Shown: positions 1 to 9,017 of the stretch, in pieces | Layout: every line of letters starts with the position of its first letter | Position numbering within the stretch: position 1 is the first letter of the stretch | Assembly: GCA_903953455.1 (NCBI GenBank) | Contig: CAJBJW010000401.1 | Coordinates: forward strand, 1 to 27,548 | DNA from: an uncultured Pseudomonadota bacterium | GTDB taxonomy: Bacteria; Pseudomonadota; Gammaproteobacteria; Methylococcales; Methylomonadaceae | Reading direction: 5' to 3' | Length of the DNA: 27,548 nucleotides | Position numbers and translations under genes: made by a program | The notes under the pieces: model-generated | What the model was told of the DNA's origin: nothing | The model's input: only the letters and a program-made list of their open reading frames with translations | The model's database searches: none

Positions 1-1
1 G

Positions 2-1171
2 ATTGTTCATCAAAAAATGGCAACGAATTTACCTCAGATTCTAGTAGAGGATACGCATTTAGCCCTAGCACAAATTGCAGGTGCTTGGCGTGAGCGCATG
101 AATCTGAAAGTCATTGGTGTGACAGGTAGTAATGGTAAAACAACAACGAAAGAAATGTTGGCGTCTATTTTAAGTGTTAACGACGATGTATTGTTTACAC
201 AAGGAAATTTAAATAACGATATTGGTGTGCCATTAACCTTGCTGAGTTTATCACCAAATCATCGTTATGCGGTCATTGAGATGGGGGCAAATCATGTTAG
301 TGAAATTGCTTATACTAGTCAATTTGCAAAAGCTGATGTTGCTATTGTGACTAATGTAGGCGCTGCCCATTTAGAAGGCTTTGGAAGCATCGAGAACATT
401 GCAAAAGCGAAAGGTGAAATAGTTGAAGCGTTAGGCTCCGATGGTGTAGCTATTTTGAATGCCGATGATGTATTTTTTGATTATTGGACAGGTGTTGTTG
501 AGAATCGAAAAAGCTTATCTTTTGGGATAGAAAATACGGCAGATGTTTTTGCTGAAAATATCGTGACTCAGTGCGCATCGGATAGGTTTGTCAGTCAATT
601 TGATTTAATTTTTGATGGCGAGCGAATTCGTATCGATTTACCTTTAGTTGGAAAGCATAATGTACTCAATGCACTGGGTGCTGGGGCATCGAGTTTGGTA
701 CTTGGAATTTCATTGCCTCAAATTAAACAGGGTTTAGAAAAAATGTTGCCGGTGAATGGACGTTTGCAACTGCAAACGGGGTATTTAGGGTGCAAAATAA
801 TTAACGATACTTATAACGCAAACACGTCATCATTAAAAGTAGCCTTAGATGTTTTAGCGCAATGTGAAGGTGAACATTGGGTCGTTTTAGGTGCCTTTGG
901 GGAACTCGGTGAAGAAAGTGACCGTTTGCATACTGAGATGGGCGGCACGTTAAAAAAATATAATATCAAAGGATTATTTGCTGTAGGTGAAAAAATGACA
1001 CATACCGTGACGGCTTTTGGTGAAAATGGTTATTATTTTGCGTCGCAAGATGAATTACTGAAAGCGCTTATACCGCGCTTAACAGGCAATGAAACACTTT
1101 TAATTAAAGGCTCACGCGCACAACGTATGGAAAATATCGCGGCTGCTTTAGTAAACACAACAGGAATTTAA
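2..1171 (+). CDS. murF: UDP-MurNAc-tripeptide--D-Ala-D-Ala ligase MurF (5' partial)
   Basis: MurF adds the D-Ala-D-Ala dipeptide to UDP-MurNAc-tripeptide in the cytoplasm, completing the soluble lipid II precursor. The frame is open to the left edge of the window (codons before the first ATG at 17 read I-V-H-Q-K), so the true start lies outside. By comparison with E. coli MurF (about 450 aa), roughly the first 75-80 residues are missing. Counting from the ATG at 17, the Mur-ligase P-loop TGSNGKTTTK lies at residues 36-45. It is followed by the central-domain Glu/Asn-rich segments and a C-terminal domain with NDTYNAN and KGSRAQRME. The ATG at 17 is not a real start, because it lies inside the conserved N-terminal domain (LPQILVEDT aligns with E. 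coli LPQLIVKDT). The gene is followed after 3 nt by mraY. Confidence 0.96.
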   Translation: MVHQKMATNLPQILVEDTHLALAQIAGAWRERMNLKVIGVTGSNGKTTTKEMLASILSVNDDVLFTQGNLNNDIGVPLTLLSLSPNHRYAVIEMGANHVSEIAYTSQFAKADVAIVTNVGAAHLEGFGSIENIAKAKGEIVEALGSDGVAILNADDVFFDYWTGVVENRKSLSFGIENTADVFAENIVTQCASDRFVSQFDLIFDGERIRIDLPLVGKHNVLNALGAGASSLVLGISLPQIKQGLEKMLPVNGRLQLQTGYLGCKIINDTYNANTSSLKVALDVLAQCEGEHWVVLGAFGELGEESDRLHTEMGGTLKKYNIKGLFAVGEKMTHTVTAFGENGYYFASQDELLKALIPRLTGNETLLIKGSRAQRMENIAAALVNTTGI

Positions 1172-1174
1172 GCC

Positions 1175-2257
1175 ATGTTATATTATTTTGCCGATTATTT
1201 AATTAGCTTTGATAGCGGTTTTCGTGTTTTTCATTACTTAACATTTCGTGCCATTTTAGCAGTACTCACTTCGCTTATAATTTCATTTATTATTGGCCCT
1301 ACGATGATTTGTAAATTGAGCCGTAATAAAATTGGTCAAAGTATTCGTGAATTAGGTCCTCAATCGCATTATGAAAAAGCGGGTACGCCAACCATGGGTG
1401 GCGCTCTTATTTTAGTTGCCATTACATTGACAACGCTTTTGTGGGCAGATTTGAGTAATCGTTATATTTGGGTGATTTTAATTGTGACGCTTGGTTATGG
1501 TGTTATTGGATTTATTGATGACTATCGTAAAGTTATGAAGGGGAATAGCGATGGATTGTCAGCAAAATCTAAATATTTATGGCAGTCAATTATTGGCTTT
1601 GGAGCAGCGTTATTTTTATATAAAACAGCTGTATTGCCTGTGGAAACGCAATTTTTTGTCCCATTCTTCAAAGACCTTGTGTTTGATATGGGATGGTTTT
1701 ATGTCATTTTTGCTTATTTTGTGATTGTTGGAACCAGTAATGCCGTTAATTTAACAGATGGTCTTGATGGTCTTGCTATTATGCCATCAGTGATGGTTGC
1801 TGCGGGACTGGGTGTATTTGCTTATTTATCTGGACATGCCACTTTTTCAACTTATTTAGCCATTCCTTCCTTGCCTCATGCAGGGGAATTGGTGGTATTT
1901 TGCGCTGCGTTAGTGGGCGCGGGGTTAGGTTTTTTATGGTTTAACACCTATCCTGCCATGGTTTTTATGGGTGACGTTGGCGCACTAGCGCTTGGCGCGG
2001 CACTAGGTGTATTGGCTGTGCTAGTTCGTCAAGAAATGGTGCTTGTTATTATGGGCGGCGTATTTGTGATGGAGACGCTGTCTGTTATGATTCAAGTGAT
2101 ATCATTTAAATTGACGGGTAAACGTGTGTTTCGTATGGCGCCTATTCATCATCATTTCGAGTTAAAAGGCTGGCCTGAGCCCCGTGTGATTGTTCGGTTT
2201 TGGATTATTACCGTGATTTTAGTATTGATTGGCTTGGCTAGTTTGAAATTGAGATAA
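1175..2257 (+). CDS. mraY: Phospho-MurNAc-pentapeptide translocase MraY
   Basis: MraY is a multi-spanning inner-membrane enzyme that transfers phospho-MurNAc-pentapeptide from UDP to undecaprenyl phosphate, making lipid I. The protein is 360 aa, the same length as E. coli MraY. The catalytic aspartates fall at identical positions: D115 and D116 in FIDDYRKV, and D267 in FMGDVG. NLTDGLDGL (192-200) and the histidine cluster MAPIHHHFE (321-329) are also present. About ten hydrophobic segments are visible. The start ATG is supported by AGGAA at 1162-1166, 8 nt upstream, which lies inside the end of murF. Only 3 nt separate it from murF and 3 nt from murD, implying co-transcription and probable translational coupling. 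Confidence 0.98.
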   Translation: MLYYFADYLISFDSGFRVFHYLTFRAILAVLTSLIISFIIGPTMICKLSRNKIGQSIRELGPQSHYEKAGTPTMGGALILVAITLTTLLWADLSNRYIWVILIVTLGYGVIGFIDDYRKVMKGNSDGLSAKSKYLWQSIIGFGAALFLYKTAVLPVETQFFVPFFKDLVFDMGWFYVIFAYFVIVGTSNAVNLTDGLDGLAIMPSVMVAAGLGVFAYLSGHATFSTYLAIPSLPHAGELVVFCAALVGAGLGFLWFNTYPAMVFMGDVGALALGAALGVLAVLVRQEMVLVIMGGVFVMETLSVMIQVISFKLTGKRVFRMAPIHHHFELKGWPEPRVIVRFWIITVILVLIGLASLKLR

Positions 2258-2260
2258 AAA

Positions 2261-3568
2261 ATGACAACACAACATACTCGTCAGATATTACAGCATACGT
2301 TTAATTTAACGGATGCCTCTCGTATTATCATTGTGGGTGAAGGTATTACGGGAAAATCGATTGCACGTTTTCTTACTGATTTAGGCTATTTTTTTGTTTT
2401 AGTGGATAGTCGTGTTAATCCATTTACCTTTGACACATTTAAAGAAGCAACACACTTATTCGTAAGTCCAGGTGTGTCTTTAAACGAACCGTTTATTGCT
2501 GACGCATTAAATAATGGCGCAAAATCCATTAGCGATATTGATTTGTTTGCATCACTTGCCAAAGCGCCAATTGTGGCAATTAGTGGTGCAAACGGCAAAA
2601 GTACCGTCACCACCATGCTAGGTGAAATGGCACAGGCATGCAATAAAAATGTAGGTGTTGGAGGGAATTTAGGCACGCCAGCGCTTGATTTACTGGCAGA
2701 TGACGCACAATTTTATGTTTTAGAGTTGTCGAGTTTTCAGCTGGAGCGCACGCATGTGCTCAATGCTGTGGCCTCCACAGTTTTGAATATTTCAGCGGAT
2801 CACTTAGATCGTCATGGGGATTTGATCGAATACGCAAAAGCAAAAGCGCGTGTATTTGCGGGCGATGGTGTGATGGTATTAAATCATGATGATGACATAG
2901 TTTATGGCATGCATGATACTCAGCGGAAAACGCTGACCTTCTCAATTAAGCAACAAGCCGATTTTTATTTAGATAATGATCGCTTGATGCATGGTGCAAG
3001 CGAACTTATGGTGCTTGCTGATTTGCCTTTAGAGGGAAAGCATAATGCAGCTAATGCATTAGCTGCGTTTGCACTTGCTCATGCTGTTGGCCTTGATATA
3101 GAAGCATGTGTGATTGCCTTAAAAAATTTCAAAGCGCTCGATCATCGTATGCAACTCGTTAGTCAAAAATTGGGTTGCTCTTGGGTTAATGATTCGAAGG
3201 CAACCAATATCGGGGCATGTATCGCTGCACTGGAAGGCTATGATGAAAAAGTGATTTTAATTGCAGGTGGTGACGGTAAGGGCGCGGATATGAATGAATT
3301 AGCGCCTGTTATTTATGAAAAAGCCAAAGCAGTTATTTTAATGGGCAAAGATGCCAAGTTAATTGAAGTGGCGTTAAACTTACTGCCTATGATTGTTCCT
3401 GCCTATCACGCACAAGATATGCGTGAAGTGGTCGCAATTGCTTCACATATTGCAGTGATGGGCGACACCATTTTACTTTCCCCTGCATGTGCGAGTATTG
3501 ATCAATATAAAAATTATCAAGACCGCGGCGATCAATTTGCACAAGCTATTGAGGCACTACCAGCGTGA
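2261..3568 (+). CDS. murD: UDP-MurNAc-L-alanine--D-glutamate ligase MurD
   Basis: MurD adds D-glutamate to UDP-MurNAc-L-Ala in the cytoplasm with ATP hydrolysis. The protein is 435 aa (E. coli 438). An N-terminal Rossmann-like domain binding the UDP substrate begins around residues 21-32 (RIIIVGEGITGK). The P-loop is GANGKST (109-115), the central motif is NISADHLDRH (176-185), and the likely carbamylated lysine is K195 in YAKAKAR. The C-terminal signature LSPACASIDQY...RG lies at 406-423. The stop codon overlaps the GTG start of ftsW by 4 nt. No strong Shine-Dalgarno precedes the ATG, which fits translation coupled to mraY 3 nt upstream. Confidence 0.97.
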   Translation: MTTQHTRQILQHTFNLTDASRIIIVGEGITGKSIARFLTDLGYFFVLVDSRVNPFTFDTFKEATHLFVSPGVSLNEPFIADALNNGAKSISDIDLFASLAKAPIVAISGANGKSTVTTMLGEMAQACNKNVGVGGNLGTPALDLLADDAQFYVLELSSFQLERTHVLNAVASTVLNISADHLDRHGDLIEYAKAKARVFAGDGVMVLNHDDDIVYGMHDTQRKTLTFSIKQQADFYLDNDRLMHGASELMVLADLPLEGKHNAANALAAFALAHAVGLDIEACVIALKNFKALDHRMQLVSQKLGCSWVNDSKATNIGACIAALEGYDEKVILIAGGDGKGADMNELAPVIYEKAKAVILMGKDAKLIEVALNLLPMIVPAYHAQDMREVVAIASHIAVMGDTILLSPACASIDQYKNYQDRGDQFAQAIEALPA

Positions 3569-4734
3569 GAAGACGTGAAAAAAAGCCTTCATTAGGGTTG
3601 AAACTTCATATTGACACTATCTTAGTGATGGTAAGTTTTAGCTTGCTTTTGATTGGATTTGTGATGGTTTCATCAGCTTCTTTGCATTTAGGGGCAAAAA
3701 TCAATAGCGACATACTTTATTATCCACAGCGTCAATTTATACATATGATGCTCGGACTTTGCGCGGCGACATTTGTGGCATATCAGCCGCTGTATTTCTG
3801 GCGTGAACATGGTAGTAAAATATTTCTTGGTAGCGTCGTTTTACTTATTCTTGTTTTGATTCCAGGGGTTGGTGTAAAAGTAAACGGTAGTACGCGGTGG
3901 CTAAATATCCCTGGGTTTCGTATTCAAGTATCAGAAATTGTGAAGTTTTGTACAGTCATTTTTATGGCTAATTACGTTACAAGGCAACAAAAAAGAGTAC
4001 AAGATTCTGCAACAGGATTACTGCAACCACTTATTGTCTTTTTTTGTGTGAGCGTTTTACTACTTGCTGAACCGGATTTTGGATCGGCTGTAGTGACACT
4101 AGTTATTGTGATGGGTGTCATGTTTCTAGCTGGTGCACGACTGCTTCAATTTATCGGTTTGCTTTCTGTTATTGGTGTCTTTGGTGGTTTTTTAGTTATT
4201 TTTTCACCTTATCGTTTGCAGCGAGTGACTAGCTTTATGGATCCGTGGGCAGATCCACTGAAAACAGGGTTTCAATTAGTACAGTCATTGATTTCATTTG
4301 GACGTGGTGAATGGTTAGGCGTGGGGCTAGGTAATGGATTGCAGAAATTATTCTATTTACCTGAAGCACATACCGATTTTTTGTTCTCAGTTATTGCTGA
4401 AGAGCTAGGTTTAGTGGGTGTGATTACCGTTATTGCTCTTTTTTCGGCTTTTGTTTGGCGTGCATTTTCGATCGGTGCTGCTGCAGAGAAAACAGGTGAG
4501 CGATTTACGGCATTTATCGCTTATGGAATAGGGATTTGGTTTGGCTTTCAAGCTTTCGTGAATATGGGCGTGAATATGGGTTTGTTGCCCACAAAAGGAT
4601 TAACCTTGCCTCTTATGAGTTACGGTGGTGGCAGTATGATGATTATGTGTTGCGCGGTAGCTTTGCTTTTTCGTGTGCATCATGAAGTGACCGAATATAA
4701 TGCAAACTTGCCTAAAGGATATTGGCATGACTAA
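3565..4734 (+). CDS. ftsW: Septal peptidoglycan polymerase FtsW (SEDS family)
   Basis: FtsW is the SEDS-family glycosyltransferase that polymerises lipid II at the division septum together with FtsI. The protein is 389 aa with about ten membrane segments. SEDS motifs are clear: RWLNIPG (111-117), EPDFGSA (169-175), PEAHTDFLFSVIAEELG (266-282) and LPTKGLTLPLMSYGGGS (341-357). The start is GTG, overlapping the murD stop as GTGA, with GAGG at 3551-3554 upstream. The next Met codon is inside the first membrane helix, so the GTG is the likely start. Its position between murD and murG, and the PEAHTDF block, favour FtsW over the elongation paralogue RodA. Confidence 0.95.
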   Translation: MRRREKKPSLGLKLHIDTILVMVSFSLLLIGFVMVSSASLHLGAKINSDILYYPQRQFIHMMLGLCAATFVAYQPLYFWREHGSKIFLGSVVLLILVLIPGVGVKVNGSTRWLNIPGFRIQVSEIVKFCTVIFMANYVTRQQKRVQDSATGLLQPLIVFFCVSVLLLAEPDFGSAVVTLVIVMGVMFLAGARLLQFIGLLSVIGVFGGFLVIFSPYRLQRVTSFMDPWADPLKTGFQLVQSLISFGRGEWLGVGLGNGLQKLFYLPEAHTDFLFSVIAEELGLVGVITVIALFSAFVWRAFSIGAAAEKTGERFTAFIAYGIGIWFGFQAFVNMGVNMGLLPTKGLTLPLMSYGGGSMMIMCCAVALLFRVHHEVTEYNANLPKGYWHD

Positions 4735-5785
4735 GCGTATTGTCATTATGGCTGGTGGAACAGGTGGCCATATTTTTCCTGCTTTAGCCGTGGCGCAAGA
4801 ATTAAAACAGTCGGGTTGGCAAGTGAGTTGGATCGGGACACGTGCAGGACTTGAAAGTCGGGTCATTCCCGAAAATGGGATTGATATTGATTGGCTTTCT
4901 GTTTCTGGTTTGCGCGGTAAAGGTATTTTGAGTAAATTTACCGCTATTTTTAAATTGTTAAAATCATGTATTGAGGCTGCAAAGATATTGCGTCAGAGAC
5001 GACCTCACGTTGTGCTTGGAATGGGCGGTTTTGTTGCTGCTCCGGGTGGTTTAATGGCAAAAATGCTTGGTATCCCACTGATTATTCATGAACAAAATCG
5101 TGTGGTTGGAACCACTAATAAAATTTTAGCGAAAATAGCAACGCGAGTGCTGGAAGGTTTCCCCAATAGTTTTGCGCCAAAATTTCACGCTATTTGTACA
5201 GGCAATCCTTTGCGTAAGGCTATTTTAGAAAAGGCACGAGAGCCACATCCACTTGAAAACACGTATTTAAATGTGTTGATTATTGGTGGTAGTCAGGGGG
5301 CGATGGTTTTAAATGAGACTGTGCCGCAGGCTCTTTCGCAATTGAAATCACCAGTAAATATTTGTCATCAAACTGGCACTGCAATGCACAGTGACGTAAT
5401 GGCGCTTTATTCGCATTTAGATTTGAAGGCAAATGTTCACGCTTTTATTGATGATATGGCAAGTGCATACGCATGGGCGGATTTGATTATATGTCGTGCG
5501 GGGGCAATGACAGTAAGTGAAGTGTCGGCGATGGGTCTTTCTGCTATTTTTATTCCGCTACCAAATGCCATTGACGATCATCAAACGCATAATGCGCATT
5601 ATTTAACACAAGTAAATGCGGCCATTTTACTCAAACAATCTGATTTATCGGCGCAAACGCTAATGAATGCCATTCAATTGCTTCGTGAAAACCTACATCA
5701 AAGACGTGCTATTGCACAGTCTTTTGCTTATTTAGACGCAACGACTGATGTTGCAAAATTTTGTATCGCGGAGGCGAAATCATGA
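4727..5785 (+). CDS. murG: Lipid II synthase MurG (GlcNAc transferase)
   Basis: MurG transfers GlcNAc from UDP-GlcNAc to lipid I at the inner face of the cytoplasmic membrane, giving lipid II. From the chosen start the protein is 352 aa (E. coli 355). GT28 motifs are the glycine loop GGTGGHIFPALA (10-21), HEQN (121-124), the second glycine loop GGSQGA (187-192) and RAGAMTVSE (257-265). An in-frame ATG at 4700 would add nine residues. The ATG at 4727 is preferred because the family starts just before the glycine loop and AAAGGA at 4714-4719 sits 7 nt upstream. It overlaps the ftsW end by 8 nt and the murC start by 4 nt (ATGA). Confidence 0.96.
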   Translation: MTKRIVIMAGGTGGHIFPALAVAQELKQSGWQVSWIGTRAGLESRVIPENGIDIDWLSVSGLRGKGILSKFTAIFKLLKSCIEAAKILRQRRPHVVLGMGGFVAAPGGLMAKMLGIPLIIHEQNRVVGTTNKILAKIATRVLEGFPNSFAPKFHAICTGNPLRKAILEKAREPHPLENTYLNVLIIGGSQGAMVLNETVPQALSQLKSPVNICHQTGTAMHSDVMALYSHLDLKANVHAFIDDMASAYAWADLIICRAGAMTVSEVSAMGLSAIFIPLPNAIDDHQTHNAHYLTQVNAAILLKQSDLSAQTLMNAIQLLRENLHQRRAIAQSFAYLDATTDVAKFCIAEAKS

Positions 5786-7215
5786 ATTTCCCCAATAGTC
5801 CTTTAGGAGCTGTACAGCGCATTCATTTTGTTGGTATTGGCGGCACAGGAATGAGTGGTATTGCAGAGGTTTTGTGTAATTTGGGTTACGTCGTTTCAGG
5901 TTCAGATATAAAAGAAAGTGTCACGACTGAGCATTTGGCGAGTTTGGGTATTGTCATTACTATTGGTCATAAACGTGAAAATGTGAAGCAAGTGGATGTC
6001 GTTGTTGTATCTTCAGCCATTGATCGAGCCAATCCTGAAGTAGACGAAGCCTATCAAGAGCGTATTCCAGTTATTCCTCGTGCTGAAATGTTGGCTGAAT
6101 TAATGCGTTTTCGTTTCGGGATTGCGGTAGCTGGCACGCATGGCAAAACAACCACCACCAGTTTGACAGCAAGTATACTTGCGCAAGGTGGCTTAGATCC
6201 GACGTTTGTTATTGGTGGGCGATTAAACAGTGCAGGAACGAATGCAAAATTAGGGACTGGGCGTTATTTAGTTGCTGAAGCAGATGAAAGTGATGCGTCA
6301 TTTCTTTATTTACAGCCAATGATTGCGGTTGTGACAAATATTGATCATGATCACATGGAAACGTATGAAAATAGCTACGCACGTTTACAAGAAACATTTG
6401 TTGAGTTTTTACATCATTTGCCATTTTATGGTCTTGCTGTGTTGTGCTTGGATGATGAGGGTGTGCGCGAAATTATTCCCTCATTATCAAAACCCATGGT
6501 GACTTATGGTGTGCATGAAGATGCAGATTTCAGAGCGGTGAATATTCGACAAGAGGGGATGCATACGCATTTTACCGTTGAGCGTCGAGGAAATTATGAC
6601 TCACTTGATGTAACACTGAATATGCCAGGTTGGCATAATATGCTCAATGCACTCGCTGCCATAGCTGTTGCGACAAAATTAGCGGTGGATGATGTCGCTA
6701 TTCAGGCCAGTTTACAGGCTTTCAAAGGTATTGGTCGACGTTTTCAACTCCAGGGTGATTTGCCATTTAATAATGGTGTCATTACATTAGTGGATGATTA
6801 TGGTCATCATCCGCGTGAAATTGCCGCGACACTTGAAGCACTAAAACAAGCATGGCCAACACGTCGTTCTATTGTTATTTTTCAGCCGCATCGCTATACC
6901 CGCACGCGTGATTTATTTGAAGATTTTGTGCAAGTGCTGGCAGGCGTTGATGTTTTGATTTTAATGGATATTTATCCCGCTGGTGAGAGTGTGATTACTG
7001 GGGCTGATGGGCGATCACTCAGTCGTGCTATACGTTTACGTAGCCAAGTAGAGCCTATTTTTATTGAGAATTGGGATGTGCTACCTAAATTATTAGCGGG
7101 AATTGTTACAGAGAATGATGTGATATTAACTATGGGTGCGGGTAGCGTAGGGCAAATTGCAACGCAATTGCCACAATTACTCGCACAGGCATTAAATAGT
7201 CATGGCGCAATATAA
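5782..7215 (+). CDS. murC: UDP-MurNAc--L-alanine ligase MurC
   Basis: MurC is the first Mur ligase, adding L-alanine to UDP-MurNAc. The protein is 477 aa (E. coli 491). It shows the N-terminal glycine motif GIGGTGMSGIA (18-28), the P-loop GTHGKTTTT (118-126), NIDHDHMETY (186-195), DDYGHHPREI (338-347) and FQPHRYTRT (367-375). The ATG at 5782 overlaps the murG stop (ATGA) and has an excellent Shine-Dalgarno, GGAGG at 5770-5774, 7 nt upstream. A TTG further upstream at 5761 is unlikely to be used. The 3' end overlaps the murB start by 14 nt. Confidence 0.97.
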   Translation: MNFPNSPLGAVQRIHFVGIGGTGMSGIAEVLCNLGYVVSGSDIKESVTTEHLASLGIVITIGHKRENVKQVDVVVVSSAIDRANPEVDEAYQERIPVIPRAEMLAELMRFRFGIAVAGTHGKTTTTSLTASILAQGGLDPTFVIGGRLNSAGTNAKLGTGRYLVAEADESDASFLYLQPMIAVVTNIDHDHMETYENSYARLQETFVEFLHHLPFYGLAVLCLDDEGVREIIPSLSKPMVTYGVHEDADFRAVNIRQEGMHTHFTVERRGNYDSLDVTLNMPGWHNMLNALAAIAVATKLAVDDVAIQASLQAFKGIGRRFQLQGDLPFNNGVITLVDDYGHHPREIAATLEALKQAWPTRRSIVIFQPHRYTRTRDLFEDFVQVLAGVDVLILMDIYPAGESVITGADGRSLSRAIRLRSQVEPIFIENWDVLPKLLAGIVTENDVILTMGAGSVGQIATQLPQLLAQALNSHGAI

Positions 7216-9013
7216 CGGCACTTTATCGCATAATCAATCACTTGCCAGTTATACTAGTTGGCGTGTAGGTGGACGTGCAGAGCGTTTTTATCAACCCGAG
7301 AATAAAGCGGATTTAATTGCTTTTATTTGTTCACTGCCAGAGAATGAACCTATATTTTGGATGGGGCTTGGTAGTAATTTACTCGTGCGTGATGGTGGAA
7401 TTGCCGGTACGGTGATTAACACCAAAAATCGCTTAAAAGTCATGCAACGTATTGATCATGAAACTGTCTATATTGAAGCGGGTGTTCCTTGCGCGTTGGT
7501 GGCAAAATTTTGTGCGGAACAGGGTTTGGTGGGCGCTGAGTTTTTAGCGGGTATTCCAGGGACAATGGGTGGTGCTTTAAAAATGAATGCAGGGGCATTC
7601 GGTGGTGAAACGTGGGATATTGTCACGCAAGTTGAAGTACTTACACGCCTTGGTGAGAGTGTTACACGCAAACGAGACGAATTTGAGGTGAGTTATCGAC
7701 ATGTTCAATGCCACAAAAACGAATGGTTTTTAGCGACTCACTTACATTTACAAAGTGGCGATACGCAGGCTAGCCAACAACGAATCAAAGAGCTACTAGC
7801 AAAACGAGCTCAAACTCAACCAACCAATCAACCGAGTTGTGGTTCGGTTTTCAAAAATCCACAGGGTGATTTTGCTGCAAGATTAATAGAGGCGACAGGC
7901 CTTAAAGGTTATCGTATTGGTGGTGCTCAAGTGTCAGAGAAACACGCAAATTTTATCATTAATACAGGGAATGCAAGCGCTGCTGACATCGAATCGTTAA
8001 TGGGATATGTACAAAAACAGGTCATGCTAAGCCAGGGTGTTAATTTGCAAACGGAGGTTTGTATGGTAGGTGAACAATTAAAAACGACGCACATCATGCG
8101 TCCCGAAGATTTTGGTTGTGTTGGGGTTTTAATGGGTGGTAATAGCGCAGAGCGTGCAATTTCACTTAAAAGTGGAGCAGCGGTTTGTGAGGCACTTATC
8201 GCGCTGGGCGTGAATATGCAAGCTATTGATGTATCTGACGATATTGTTGAAAGTATAAAAAGTTATTCAATTGATAGGGTTTTTAATATCATGCATGGGC
8301 GTGGTGGCGAAGACGGAATTTTGCAAGGCGTTTTGAATGTGTTAGGCTTACCCTATACAGGAAGTGGAGTTCTTGCTTCTGCACTTGCTATGGATAAGTT
8401 GCGAACAAAACTTTGCTGGCGTGGGGCAAATTTACCCACACCAAATTGGTATGTTTTAGAGAATGAAATGGATCTTGATGCTTGTGCTGATGCTTTAGGG
8501 TTTCCTATGATTGTTAAACCAGCGCTTGAAGGATCTAGCGTAGGTATTAGTAAGGTAACATCACGTGATGAGCTCACAAAAGCTTTTCAAGTAGCGATGG
8601 AATGTGGTTGTGAAGTTTACGCTGAGGCATGGATTCATGGGAAAGAATATACAGTAGGAATATTGCAAGGGGCTGCACTTCCAGTGATTCATGTGACAAC
8701 ATCGAGTGGGTTTTATGATTACGAAGCAAAGTATTTATCAAATACCACGCAGTACCATTGTCCATGTGGGTTAAGTGAGGACGAAGAAAACACACTGCAA
8801 ACATTAGCTTTAAAATCAAGTCATGTTTTAAATGTAGAGGGTTGGGCTCGCGTTGATGTATTTATCGATAATCAAGGTCAGGCGCAATTGATTGAAATTA
8901 ACACAGTGCCAGGCATGACGGATCATAGTTTGGTGCCTATGGCGGCAAAACAAGCAGGAATAGATTTCCCGACATTAGTATGGAAAATTTTAGAAACGAG
9001 TTGTCGGAAATAA
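7202..9013 (+). CDS. murB-ddlB: Fused UDP-MurNAc dehydrogenase (MurB) / D-Ala-D-Ala ligase (DdlB)
   Basis: One uninterrupted 603-codon frame encodes two enzymes that are usually separate. Residues 1 to about 290 are a short-type MurB, the FAD/NADPH enzyme reducing UDP-GlcNAc-enolpyruvate. Visible parts are the FAD-binding segments YTSWRVGG (17-24), GLGSNLLVRDGG (55-66) and GIPGTMGGALKMNAGAFGGE (117-136), and the likely catalytic residues R166, S215 (CGSVF) and E285. Residues about 299-603 are DdlB, an ATP-grasp ligase making D-Ala-D-Ala. Visible parts are GVLMGGNSAER (308-318), HGRGGEDGILQGVL (365-378), the ATP-binding VKPALEGSSVGISKV (438-452) and EINTVPGMTDHSLVP (565-579). Both halves look full length and catalytically intact, with a linker of about ten residues. 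The family knowledge is firm. Whether the cell makes only the fusion or also a separate Ddl is open. Confidence 0.94.
   Translation: MAQYNGTLSHNQSLASYTSWRVGGRAERFYQPENKADLIAFICSLPENEPIFWMGLGSNLLVRDGGIAGTVINTKNRLKVMQRIDHETVYIEAGVPCALVAKFCAEQGLVGAEFLAGIPGTMGGALKMNAGAFGGETWDIVTQVEVLTRLGESVTRKRDEFEVSYRHVQCHKNEWFLATHLHLQSGDTQASQQRIKELLAKRAQTQPTNQPSCGSVFKNPQGDFAARLIEATGLKGYRIGGAQVSEKHANFIINTGNASAADIESLMGYVQKQVMLSQGVNLQTEVCMVGEQLKTTHIMRPEDFGCVGVLMGGNSAERAISLKSGAAVCEALIALGVNMQAIDVSDDIVESIKSYSIDRVFNIMHGRGGEDGILQGVLNVLGLPYTGSGVLASALAMDKLRTKLCWRGANLPTPNWYVLENEMDLDACADALGFPMIVKPALEGSSVGISKVTSRDELTKAFQVAMECGCEVYAEAWIHGKEYTVGILQGAALPVIHVTTSSGFYDYEAKYLSNTTQYHCPCGLSEDEENTLQTLALKSSHVLNVEGWARVDVFIDNQGQAQLIEINTVPGMTDHSLVPMAAKQAGIDFPTLVWKILETSCRK
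8053..8065 (+). promoter_or_regulatory. Possible retained internal ribosome binding site and ddlB start
   Basis: GGAGGT at 8053-8058 lies 4 nt before an in-frame ATG at 8063 (codon 288 of the fusion), just at the MurB/Ddl boundary. Translation from here would give a stand-alone Ddl of 316 aa, close to the usual family size. A second in-frame ATG at 8096 (codon 299, start of MRPEDFG) matches the expected Ddl N-terminus but has no visible Shine-Dalgarno. Caution: the GGAGGT also encodes the conserved MurB tail with its catalytic Glu285, so it may be coincidental. Confidence 0.45.
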
Positions 9014-9017
9014 TTTG

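Noticed and set aside
3720..3728. Perfect DnaA-box-like TTATCCACA
   Set aside because: It is a single copy inside ftsW encoding conserved residues, with no clustered boxes, AT-rich unwinding region or dnaA/dnaN nearby. Likely chance.
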